Shown here: piece after piece, positions 1 through 7,200 of the stretch
How the letters are laid out: the number at the start of each line of letters is the position of its first letter
Numbering within the stretch: the first letter of the stretch is position 1
From: Prolixibacteraceae bacterium
GTDB taxonomy: Bacteria > Bacteroidota > Bacteroidia > Bacteroidales > Prolixibacteraceae
Direction: 5' to 3'
Assembly: GCA_017998095.1 (NCBI GenBank)
Contig: JAGODU010000158.1
Coordinates: forward strand, 1-9,206
DNA length: 9,206 nucleotides
Program-made: the position numbers and the translations under genes
Notes under the pieces: model-generated
Told to the model about the DNA's origin: nothing
The model's database searches: none
What the model saw: the letters and a program-made list of their open reading frames with translations, nothing else

Positions 1-1
1 G

Positions 2-214
2 CAAGATTGGCAGGACCAGTTCAATCTTTACAAAGGTTCGGGACTTGGCTTATCACACAGTATGTGGCAGATAGGCGCATTCAGACCTGCCAACTTTGAT
101 GAGAAATTTGAAAATGTATTCTATGTGGGAGCATCAACTATTCCGGGAGCAGGACTACCCATGGCAATAATAAGTTCAAAGCTGGCTTACGAAAGAATAA
201 TTAAAATGAAATAA
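2..214 (+). CDS. crtI: CrtI-family phytoene/carotenoid desaturase, C-terminal fragment
   Basis: Only the last 70 codons are present; the gene enters from the left edge in frame 2 and ends at TAA. The family comprises FAD-dependent carotenoid desaturases and isomerases that introduce double bases' worth of conjugation, that is double bonds, into phytoene or later carotenoids at the membrane. The fragment carries the typical C-terminal block: a LYKGSGLGLSHS stretch, GAFRP, then VFYVGAST followed by PGAGLP, which is part of the FAD-binding end of the fold, and a closing helix with SSKLAYERI. The position often occupied by His in GASTHPG is Ile here. The fragment cannot separate a true phytoene desaturase from paralogues such as CrtN, CrtD or CrtO-like enzymes, so the symbol is a family label. 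It converges on the next minus-strand gene. The family call is strong; the exact substrate is unknown. Confidence 0.85.
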   Translation, partial: QDWQDQFNLYKGSGLGLSHSMWQIGAFRPANFDEKFENVFYVGASTIPGAGLPMAIISSKLAYERIIKMK

Positions 215-225
215 AGCAACTATGA

Positions 226-259
226 AAAGAGTCTTAATCTTAAATGGTTAAGACTTTTT
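226..259. terminator. Hairpin between convergent genes, likely bidirectional terminator
   Basis: AGTCTTAA (230-237) pairs exactly with TTAAGACT (248-255) across a 10-nt loop. The stem extends outward by one G-T and three A-T pairs to 226/259. On the plus strand the 3' arm runs into five T residues. On the minus strand the sequence after the stem is also T-rich. It begins 12 nt after the carotenoid desaturase stop, and its right arm overlaps the last codons of the antitoxin-like gene. It probably ends both transcripts. It is low in GC, so termination efficiency is uncertain. Confidence 0.6.
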
Positions 260-496
260 CTTATATAGCATGTCTTCAAGCATCGACTTTGTTATAAAAC
301 GTTGAGGATTAGATTCTAATACTTCAATTTTATTTTTTATTTCCTTTTCTTTCTCTTCTGACAAGATATTACTAACTTCATTTACAACAACTTCAGGTGT
401 TAAAAGCTTATCAATTGCGTAAATTAACTCTATGTCTTCTGCTTTGATCAGCTTTTCAATGATCTCAATTTTTTTTGAATTTAAATTCATTTGCAA
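248..496 (-). CDS. Small antitoxin-like (addiction module component) protein, no partner toxin visible
   Basis: This 82-residue charged, mostly helical protein has no signal peptide or membrane segment. Its layout resembles the small Bacteroidota proteins annotated as addiction-module or RelE/ParE-partner antitoxins. An N-terminal NLNSKKIEIIEKLIKAED segment and an IDKLL helix are followed by a Glu/Lys-rich helix, and the C-terminus (NPQRFITKSMLEDML, residues about 64-78) is like the part that usually wraps the toxin. In that family the toxin gene normally follows directly. Here the next sequence on this strand is the hairpin and the 3' end of the convergent carotenoid gene, so the antitoxin is orphaned or its partner is elsewhere. 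Met3 is an alternative start that would match the usual MNL beginning. The gene is probably real; function is inferred from resemblance only. Confidence 0.7.
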   Translation of the reverse strand: MQMNLNSKKIEIIEKLIKAEDIELIYAIDKLLTPEVVVNEVSNILSEEKEKEIKNKIEVLESNPQRFITKSMLEDMLYKKKS

Positions 497-610
497 ATTT
501 TTAAATAAAAAATACTGATTGTTTTTTAAAAATAAGTTTGTCGATAAATATAGACAAAATTTGAAATATTATAAATATCGTAAATTAATTAAATTTAAAA
601 TACATGAGTA

Positions 611-708
611 ATACCAAAGTCATACCAAATTCAACCCAAATACCATAAGCCAACCACTCTTATGGTATTTGGGTAGAATTTGGTAAGAATTTGGTCACTA
701 TTTGGTAT
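611..708. repeat. Palindromic array of seven 11-bp repeats, long hairpin
   Basis: The right side holds four tandem 11-mers starting at 665, 676, 687 and 698, with consensus GAATTTGGTAA. The core ATTTGG recurs at 667, 678, 689 and 700, exactly 11 bp apart. The left side holds three copies in inverted orientation (611-621, 622-632, 633-643), with CCAAA cores at 614, 625 and 636, again 11 bp apart. The two halves, joined by CATAAG/CTTATG, form a stem pairing 613-649 with 659-695 at 34 of 37 positions around a 9-nt loop (650-658). One unit per helical turn suggests binding sites on one face of the DNA, while the fold suggests an RNA or cruciform hairpin. No transposase or obvious target duplication flanks it. 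The structure is plain in the sequence; its role is unknown. Confidence 0.85.
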
Positions 709-752
709 GGTTCATATAGTATCGATTCTGCCAGTATGTTTTGAATTTTGAA

Positions 753-770
753 ATGTTAAAAAATGTTAAA
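753..770 (+). repeat. Paired TGTTAAA motif, copy 1
   Basis: ATGTTAAAAAATGTTAAA contains two TGTTAAA boxes 10 bp apart; it lies in an exact tandem duplication of a 10-mer (751-760 and 761-770). It matches copy 2 (911-928) at 17 of 18 positions. It is preceded by TTTGAA and followed by a TGATTTTG sequence (777-784), so it looks like a degraded or diverged version of the promoter arrangement around copy 2. It may be a regulator binding site; in a region this AT-rich, chance must be considered. Confidence 0.5.
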
Positions 771-904
771 GCATTATGATTTTGTTTATAAGAATTAATT
801 TATGAATATGAATCATAGGTTCAGAACTAATTGAATGATTTTCAGAATTATAATTTTCAATTTTTGAATTTATGATCATGGAATATGTTCTAATATGCTG
901 TTTG

Positions 905-938
905 TTTGATATGTTAAAAATTGTTAAATATAATTTTG
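905..938 (+). promoter_or_regulatory. Bacteroidetes-type promoter for the DUF6266-like gene
   Basis: TTTG at 905-908 is separated by 22 bp from TAATTTTG at 931-938. This fits the TAnnTTTG -7 element and the TTG-N17-23 spacing known for Bacteroidetes primary sigma factors. It would give a leader of roughly 75 nt before the ATG at 1021. The start codon has no Shine-Dalgarno sequence, which is normal in this phylum. A looser match at 966-972 (TACTTTG) is closer to the gene but has the wrong internal spacing. Confidence 0.5.
911..928 (+). promoter_or_regulatory. Paired TGTTAAA motif, copy 2, within the promoter spacer
   Basis: ATGTTAAAAATTGTTAAA has two TGTTAAA boxes 10 bp apart and lies between the -33-like TTTG (905-908) and the -7-like TAATTTTG (931-938). 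A protein bound here would directly block or alter polymerase binding, so an operator is a reasonable inference. No cognate regulator is encoded nearby. Confidence 0.4.
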
Positions 939-1020
939 ATACTATTTCAGTATTGTAAAATTATATACTTTGGCTTCCTTAAAAATAAAATTATATCGGA
1001 AATAAACTAAAACTGATTTT

Positions 1021-1695
1021 ATGGAAAAGGAATTTAATAAATACGAAAAAGTAAAAAAAACTCTTGGTAAAAATGTTGTTTTTTATTCATTCGGTAATGT
1101 TGATTATGTCAGGATTAAGCCTTTAAAATTTAAAGCTTCACAGTCTAAACTCTTAAAATTATATCAGAATAAATTCAGATTATGCATGAACTTCGTTTCC
1201 TTGATAAGGAAAAATCTGATTAACAAAATTTGGGCACCACAAGCTAAAAGGTTTGCTGTTCCAAAAAGAATTGAAGGATTACAGAAAAAGGCCAGAAGGA
1301 TTACAGGTGCTGCTTATTTTTGTAAGATTAATTTAACAAGGTTTGAAGCCGGATTGGATTATATAGATCAGGATAAAATTTTAATTTCAGATGGTAGTTT
1401 AAGCTCGATTAAAAATCTGCATGTTAAGTATGATTCAACTGACAGGGATAAAATAATAGTAAGTTTTGAAGCTTTTATTGAGATTGATAAGGCTATGTTT
1501 AATCATTTTCTTGGCGTAATGGCAATAACAAATGATGAGTTTCACTTTTTAGATTTACCTGAAATAAATAGGAAATCGGGAGGGGGCGAGTTTAAAATTA
1601 TTGGATTGAACGGCCAAAAGGTAAGGCTTCATTTCTACTTTCAAAACGAAAAGATGACTGAGTTTTCAAGAAGCAGTACTTTTTTATTATGTTGA
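1021..1695 (+). CDS. DUF6266-like hypothetical protein
   Basis: The protein has 224 residues, no signal peptide and no membrane segment, so it is probably cytoplasmic. I recognise the layout of the DUF6266 family of Bacteroidota, whose function is unknown. An opening GKNVVFYSFGNVDYVRIKP (residues 16-34) is followed by a Lys/Ser linker and the helix YQNKFRLCMNFVSLIRKNL (48-66). The central block LDYIDQDKILISDGSL (112-127) resembles the family's typical IDYxKVLxSxGxL. The end, VRLHFYFQNEKMTEFSRSSTFL (split around residue 210), resembles its usual YLxFxSxDGxxVSNSxYLG ending. Individual residues diverge, so it is a remote member at best. It is a lone gene between a structured non-coding region and a convergent surface-protein gene. 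The ATG at 1021 is the first in the frame downstream of the promoter. That this is a gene is fairly sure; the family assignment is moderate to low. Confidence 0.75.
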   Translation: MEKEFNKYEKVKKTLGKNVVFYSFGNVDYVRIKPLKFKASQSKLLKLYQNKFRLCMNFVSLIRKNLINKIWAPQAKRFAVPKRIEGLQKKARRITGAAYFCKINLTRFEAGLDYIDQDKILISDGSLSSIKNLHVKYDSTDRDKIIVSFEAFIEIDKAMFNHFLGVMAITNDEFHFLDLPEINRKSGGGEFKIIGLNGQKVRLHFYFQNEKMTEFSRSSTFLLC

Positions 1696-1804
1696 AAATA
1701 AGGCAAATACAGCGATATGAATATTTTTTTATAGATTTTAATTATTAATTAGGAACTTGGTATTCATTTTATTTTTAAGAATTTATACAGGTTTGATTTA
1801 AATG

Positions 1805-1866
1805 AAAAAAAGGTTTTATACTTACATAAAATTGATTTAAGAATAAAAAGTAAGTATAAAACCTTT
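1805..1866 (-). terminator. Strong rho-independent terminator of the beta-propeller gene
   Basis: A perfect 17-bp stem pairs 1809-1825 with 1850-1866 around a 24-nt loop. Read on the minus strand, the stem is followed by a run of seven T residues (complement of 1805-1811, partly within the stem). It lies 24 nt beyond the stop of the minus-strand gene. The plus-strand side lacks a T tract, so it acts mainly on the minus transcript, though the hairpin could also slow read-through from the DUF6266-like gene. Confidence 0.8.
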
Positions 1867-1890
1867 ATTATTGATAATTGGGTTTAATTA

Positions 1891-3996
1891 TCAGTTTATG
1901 AGTATCTTTTTAATTTCATAATAGTTATTGTCCTGTATTTTAAAAAGATAATATCCCTTTTCAAGTTCTGAAATATCTATATCAGAGTTTATGATGTTTC
2001 TGATAGTTCTGTCTAAAACCTTCTTCCCGCTTATATCAAAAACTTCAATTTTTAAATTTTCAGATTCTTTCTTTCTGTTTGAAATATTAATTTTATTGTT
2101 TGCTGGATTTGGATATAATGAGAAAAAAGATTCAGGTTTACTTAGTTCTTCAACTAAAACTTCTTCTTTATCAATTATTTTTAAGATACTACCATACCAC
2201 CCGGCAGCAAAAAGTGTGTTTTCATCAATAAAGCATACTGAAAATAAATTGTTTACAGTTACGGGTGGTACTACAGTCCACTTCTTTCCGCCGTCAGTTG
2301 TTTTTAGTATAGTACCGTTATGCCCAACACAATAACCTTTATTTTTATTGAAAAACTGAATGCAATTAAGGCTGTTATAAGTATTTGTGGTTTGGGCCTG
2401 CCAAGTTTTGCCTCCGTTATCTGTATGAAGGATTACACCCCCCTGGCCACAGCACCATCCGGTTACAGAATCAACAAAACTAATGGAAAACAATCTTGTA
2501 GATGTTCCGGTTGTTCCTAAATTCCAATTTCTCCCACCATTAGCAGTTTTAAGATAAATTCCTTTATCTCCTACGATATAGCCAACAGAATCATCATCAC
2601 AAAAATCAATTGAGTATAGATCCGTTTCTGTTCCAGATTCAACTTTATACCAGTTTTTACCTAAATTATTTGTACGGAATATTTCACCATACCAACCTAC
2701 ACATGTGCCTTGTTCTTTATTGATAAAATCAATATCATAAGAAAATTTGGCTTTATACTGGCCTTTCCAGGTTTTGCCTCCATTAGTGCTGATAAAGATG
2801 GTTGTATCCCTCATGCCGTTAGCAATCAGCAAAGTATCTTTATTCAAGGCATATACACCATTTATATAACCGGTATTTGGAACTTTAGAATGTTCCCAGG
2901 TTTCACCTCCATCAGAAGTTTTCATGAATGCAGACTGCTCACCAATCACAAAACCGTTTGATTTATTGGGAAAGCATATTGAAATCAGAGGAGGTATTTC
3001 ACCACTTGATATTGGAATCCAGTTTTTGCCTGAATCTTCAGTCCGGGCGATAAAGCCTCCATGACCAACTATACAACCATGCACTGTGTCAGGAAAACTT
3101 ATTGAAGTTAAGTTTCTGCTGTAAGCAACTTCATATTCTTGCCAAATAGTCCCACCGTCAATGGTTTTATAAACAGTTACTTCTTCTGAATTGTCTTCAG
3201 TGATTATCCATCCAGATTTTTTTGTAAAAAAATGGGCATCAATGATATTGTTAGAAAAATTGTTTGTGCTTGGAGTCTTAATATATGCTTGATTCCAATT
3301 TTTTCCGCCATCGTTGGTCGATACCCAAAATCCATATTTGCCGAAAAGAGAACCGTTTAATGAATCTGTGAAGGAGAGAGCATAAATATCTTTAGCAGAA
3401 GAAAATTGATCAACCCAGATATTTCCACCATCAGTTGTTTTAAAAGTTGCTCCTTTTGTCCCTACTGCCCAACCTGTTTTAGAATCGACAAACTGCATTT
3501 TAAGAATTGCATAATAGAAACTTACTGTAGGCAGAGTAGTATTTGAGAAGTTTTTACCTCCGTCAACAGTTTTAAATATAGCTTTATCACCCCCAATAAA
3601 CCCGGTAGTCGAGTTTAAAAAATAAACACAATTAACATACGATGAAAAATTAGTTGTAAGAGCATTCCATGTTTTACCCCCATCAGTTGTTTTCAGAAGA
3701 GTTTTATCGCCCCCGGCCCAGCCTGTGTTTTTATCAACAAAAGAAACACTTTTTAAAGTGGCTGTAGTACCTGAAATTTGATTCTCCCAGGTTTTTCCAC
3801 CATCTGTAGTTTTCATTATAGTTCCAAAAGCCCCAACTGCCCATCCTGTAGTAGCATCTACAAAAGATGTGCTGTATAGAGTATTACCGTGTAATAAAGG
3901 ATTTTGCCAGGATATTATATCTTCAGCTTTTAAAGAAATAATTGAGATACAGAAAAATGAGAAAAGTAATAATCCATGTTTAAGTTTTGTTTTCAT
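1891..3996 (-). CDS. Secreted Ycf48/BNR-repeat beta-propeller protein with T9SS sorting domain
   Basis: This 701-residue exported protein has a signal peptide at about residues 1-24 (hydrophobic core LLLFSFFCISIISL, cleavage after KA). Residues about 28-610 are roughly 14 repeats of 40-50 residues following the pattern TGWAVGxxGxIxKTTDGGKTW, as in Ycf48-like photosynthesis-assembly factors and BNR/sialidase-type propellers. Thirteen copies are clear and the last (AAGWYGSILKIID) lacks the DGGKTW end; fourteen would suit two seven-bladed propellers. Residues 622-701 form a type A T9SS C-terminal domain: LYPNPANNKINI, IEVFDISGKKVL, then LEKGYYLFKIQ and a final KKILIN. The protein is therefore probably moved through T9SS and held at or released from the surface. 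The Ycf48 likeness concerns the fold and implies no photosystem role; no catalytic residues are evident. It is divergent from the large GLUG gene. Confidence 0.93.
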   Translation of the reverse strand: MKTKLKHGLLLFSFFCISIISLKAEDIISWQNPLLHGNTLYSTSFVDATTGWAVGAFGTIMKTTDGGKTWENQISGTTATLKSVSFVDKNTGWAGGDKTLLKTTDGGKTWNALTTNFSSYVNCVYFLNSTTGFIGGDKAIFKTVDGGKNFSNTTLPTVSFYYAILKMQFVDSKTGWAVGTKGATFKTTDGGNIWVDQFSSAKDIYALSFTDSLNGSLFGKYGFWVSTNDGGKNWNQAYIKTPSTNNFSNNIIDAHFFTKKSGWIITEDNSEEVTVYKTIDGGTIWQEYEVAYSRNLTSISFPDTVHGCIVGHGGFIARTEDSGKNWIPISSGEIPPLISICFPNKSNGFVIGEQSAFMKTSDGGETWEHSKVPNTGYINGVYALNKDTLLIANGMRDTTIFISTNGGKTWKGQYKAKFSYDIDFINKEQGTCVGWYGEIFRTNNLGKNWYKVESGTETDLYSIDFCDDDSVGYIVGDKGIYLKTANGGRNWNLGTTGTSTRLFSISFVDSVTGWCCGQGGVILHTDNGGKTWQAQTTNTYNSLNCIQFFNKNKGYCVGHNGTILKTTDGGKKWTVVPPVTVNNLFSVCFIDENTLFAAGWYGSILKIIDKEEVLVEELSKPESFFSLYPNPANNKINISNRKKESENLKIEVFDISGKKVLDRTIRNIINSDIDISELEKGYYLFKIQDNNYYEIKKILIN

Positions 3997-4024
3997 TTTG
4001 TTTGGATTTGGTTAATAATCAAGT

Positions 4025-4032
4025 CAAAATTA
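4025..4032 (-). promoter_or_regulatory. -7 promoter element for the beta-propeller gene
   Basis: Read on the minus strand this is TAATTTTG, an exact TAnnTTTG match, 28 bp upstream of the start codon (ATG complement at 3994-3996), giving a short leader. No TTG is found at the proper -33 distance, so the promoter is only half supported. Confidence 0.4.
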
Positions 4033-4189
4033 GTAAAATTGAATAAATAGAAAATGCGTTATATTGATTTTTATTTATGCGTAATTTGTGATTTTTAAAT
4101 CATTTTAAGAGGGATTACTACAATTAATTTTTTTGATTTTTTATAGTGAATAATTCTTTATAAGCGGATATTTGCATATTTTACAAATG

Positions 4190-4223
4190 TTGAAAAGAAA
4201 AGCTTTCTGTTTTAGTAGTTTTG
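4190..4223 (+). promoter_or_regulatory. Bacteroidetes-type promoter for the GLUG-repeat gene
   Basis: TTG at 4190-4192 is followed after 23 bp by TAGTTTTG at 4216-4223, an exact TAnnTTTG element. The spacing is at the upper limit reported for flavobacterial promoters. The ATG is 17 bp downstream of the -7 element, so the untranslated leader would be only about a dozen bases. There is no Shine-Dalgarno sequence. Confidence 0.45.
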
Positions 4224-4240
4224 TTTTTATTGATTAATCT

Positions 4241-7200
4241 ATGAAAAGATATTTACTTGTTTTAATATTGATTATAATCTGTTCCGGTTTGATGGCTCAA
4301 ACTGGTAATCCTTTAAGTGGCACCGGCACTTCTGCTGATCCATATAGAATTACTAATCTGAATGATTTAAAATATTTAACTGAAAATAGTGTTCTCTGGA
4401 ATTCGGTTTTCATTCAGACTGCTGATATAGATGTTTCAGCTTCCAGGGATTGGAACAATGGGGCAGGGATGATGTCAATTGGAAACGGAACAATAATATT
4501 CACAGGTTCTTATGATGGGCAGGGACATATCATTGAAGGCATTTATATGAACAGGCCTGCAGTAAACTTTACCGGTTTATTTGGTTATACTGAAAATGCT
4601 GTAATTCAAAATCTTGGTGTTGTCAATGTTGATATAACAGGAAACAATGCAGTCGGGGGTCTTGTTGCTCTTAATCAATCGATAGTGCGAAATTGTTTTA
4701 GTACAGGTAAAGTATACGGTGCTTTAAATACCGGCGGGTTTTCGGGTAGGAATGACCAATCATCGCTAACTGAAAATTGTTACACCAGATGCTCTGTTTA
4801 CGGGACTCGTCAGGTGGGAGGATTTGTAGGCTACAATAATGGTTCATCAAGGATAAAAAACTGTTTCAGTAGCGGAAAAATTGAAGGGACAGGAGCTTTC
4901 TTCGGAGGGTTTATTGGTCTTGATAATAGTATTAAACCTGTTGAAAATTCATTTTGGGATATAGAAGTATCAGGTAAAACCGGCAGCAGTGATGGTATAG
5001 GACTAAATTCCGCAGAAATGAAATTCAGGAATACTTTCACAGAAAAGAGCTGGGATTTTAAGGTTGAACAGATTAATGGTTCTGGAGAAATTTGGAATAT
5101 TGGCAATGGACGAAATGAGGGTTATCCATATTTAAACTGGCAGTATCCTGATGATAAGACACTAGCTTTTTTGGAGACTAGAGAAATATCAAATATAAAA
5201 ACTACCACTGCAAGTTCGGGGGGGAATATTATTAATGACGGAGGCTCTTTTATTTTTAATAAAGGGCTTTGCTGGAGCGTAACTCCTTTCCCTGATACAC
5301 TAGGTCAGAATACTTCTGATGGTGAAGGAAATGAGCCTTTTACATCTTTGGTTTCAGGATTAATTAATAATACATCCTATTATCTCAGGGCTTATGCAGT
5401 TAATGAATCAGGTATATCATACTCTCCTCAGGTGCTTTTTACAACTGCTTTTCTTGATGGTTCAGGTACTTCAGATGATCCGGTTATTATTTCAACGATA
5501 AATGATTTAAAGATGCTTTCTGAAAACAATTTTTTCTGGGATAAGCATATTATTCAAACAGAGAATATTGATGCCACTGAAACGAAGGAATGGAATGAAG
5601 GTAAAGGTTGGATGCCAATTGGTAATGTAATTAAAAGTTTTTCAGGGGTATATAATGGTATGGGACATTGGGTGAGCGGATTGTATATCTCTCGTCCGGA
5701 GGAAGACTATCAGGGTTTTTTCGGATGGACAAGCAAAGCTGTTTTGCAAAATCTGGGTATTAAAGACTGTGATATTAAGGGGAATAATTTTGTAGGAGGC
5801 ATAACCTCTTTTAATGAATCTGATGTAAGTTGTTGTTTTTCAACAGGAAGTATTTCCGGTAATAATTACGTTGGATTACTGCTTGGTATGAACTATAATA
5901 ATTCAGCTGTAAGAAATTGCTATAGCATTGGTAGTGTTGAAGGAAATGTTCAGGTTGGAGGTCTAATTGGATCAAACTTCAGTAAGACTATTACAGAAAA
6001 TTGTTTTAGCTCAGGAAGAGTAAAGGGGGTAAGTTCTGTTGGAGGGCTTATAGGAAACAATACTTCAAATCTTATCAGCTCTTATTGGGATAATGAAGTT
6101 ACAGGATCAGTATCAAGTAATGTGGGTGTGAAAAAAACAAAGGCTGAAATGTCTGAAAGGCAAACATTTATAAATGGAGGTTGGGACTTTAAAGGAGAAA
6201 GTAAAAATGGACTTGCAGAGATATGGAACATTGCCAATAACAGAAATAATGCGTATCCATATTTCAACTGGCAATATCCCGATGATCCTGTACTGGCATA
6301 TATCACTACATCTGAAGTAAGTGAGATCACAATTTCTTCAGCTGTTTCAGGTGGTGAGATTATTTCTGACGGAGGATCAGAGATAACAGAATCAGGAATT
6401 TGTATTTCAACTACACCCAAGCCCGAATTAAATAGTTTTATTTCAAAGGGTGAATCAGAAAATGGGAAATTCATTTCTTCCCTTACTGATTTAGAGCGTA
6501 AAACCAAATATTATCTGAGAGCATATGTAATTAATGATGCAGGAGTATCATTCGGGAATGAAATAAGCTTTAATACTTTACTTTTAAATGGAAATGGAGT
6601 AGAGTCGGATCCTTATCTGATTTCAACCGCAGCAGATTTGAAAGTACTTTCCGAAAACAGTTCTTTATGGGATAAATATTTTATTCAGGAGAATAATATA
6701 AATATATCGGAATCAATATTTTGGAATGATGGTAAAGGTTTTATTTCAATTGGAAATTCAACGGTTAAGTTCAACGGAATATATGACGGTACAGGGCATA
6801 TAATCGATAGTTTATATATCAATCGTTCAGAAGAAAGTTATGTTGGATTATTCGGATGGATTAACAATTCTTCTTTAAAGAATATCGGTTTAACAAATCT
6901 CAATATTAAAGGAAATTATGGGGTAGGAGGATTAGTTGGGAATAACTATAATTCAAATATAAGTTGTTGTTTTACAACCGGAATTATAAATAGCTCATCA
7001 AATGCAGGTGGTATTGGAGGCAGAAATTACAACTCGGTTATAGATAACAGCTATAGTAAGGCAGAAGTTAAGGGTACGGATTGTATCGGTGGATTGGCAG
7101 GAAACAACCTTAAGGAATCGATAATAAGAAATTGTTACAGCGCGGGGAAAGTATCCGGAGTGACAAACACCGGAGGACTGACAGGAGCAAACGGTGCAAT

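Larger units (their letters stand above)
497..1020. other. 524-bp non-coding region with repeats and a promoter
   Basis: No credible reading frame lies between the antitoxin-like gene and the DUF6266-like gene; the ATG-started frames I followed by hand at 709 and 763 stop after 14 and 11 codons. The stretch is very AT-rich. Its recognisable contents are the palindromic 11-bp repeat array (611-708), the paired TGTTAAA motifs (753-770 and 911-928) and a Bacteroidetes-type promoter (905-938). The remainder, including 497-610 and 785-900, shows nothing I can name. A small RNA in this region is possible but unsupported. Confidence 0.7.

Noticed and set aside
140..165. Ile in place of the common His in the GASTHPG-type motif of the carotenoid desaturase
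   Set aside because: Val or Ile at this place followed by PGxGLPM is, to my recollection, usual in Bacteroidota members of the family, so I do not treat it as an active-site loss.
611..708. Palindromic array as a CRISPR array or an ordinary rho-independent terminator
   Set aside because: The units are 11 bp with no spacers, which excludes CRISPR; there is no T tract after the hairpin and no gene ending next to it, which argues against a simple terminator.
966..972. TACTTTG as a -7 promoter element close to the DUF6266-like gene
   Set aside because: Only one base separates TA from TTTG instead of two, and there is no -33 TTTG at a suitable distance; the 905-938 match is better.
1991..2961. 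Three plus-strand open frames (114, 66 and 83 codons) within the propeller gene
   Set aside because: They are antisense to the well-supported 701-residue repeat protein and show no family features; they follow from the repeat codon pattern.
1891..3996. Photosystem assembly role for the Ycf48-like protein
   Set aside because: The similarity is in the propeller repeat only; the T9SS tail and lack of any photosynthesis gene make this a generic surface propeller.
4831..6507. Two minus-strand open frames (91 and 141 codons) within the GLUG gene
   Set aside because: They are antisense to strongly conserved GLUG and Fn3-like modules and have no recognisable domain.
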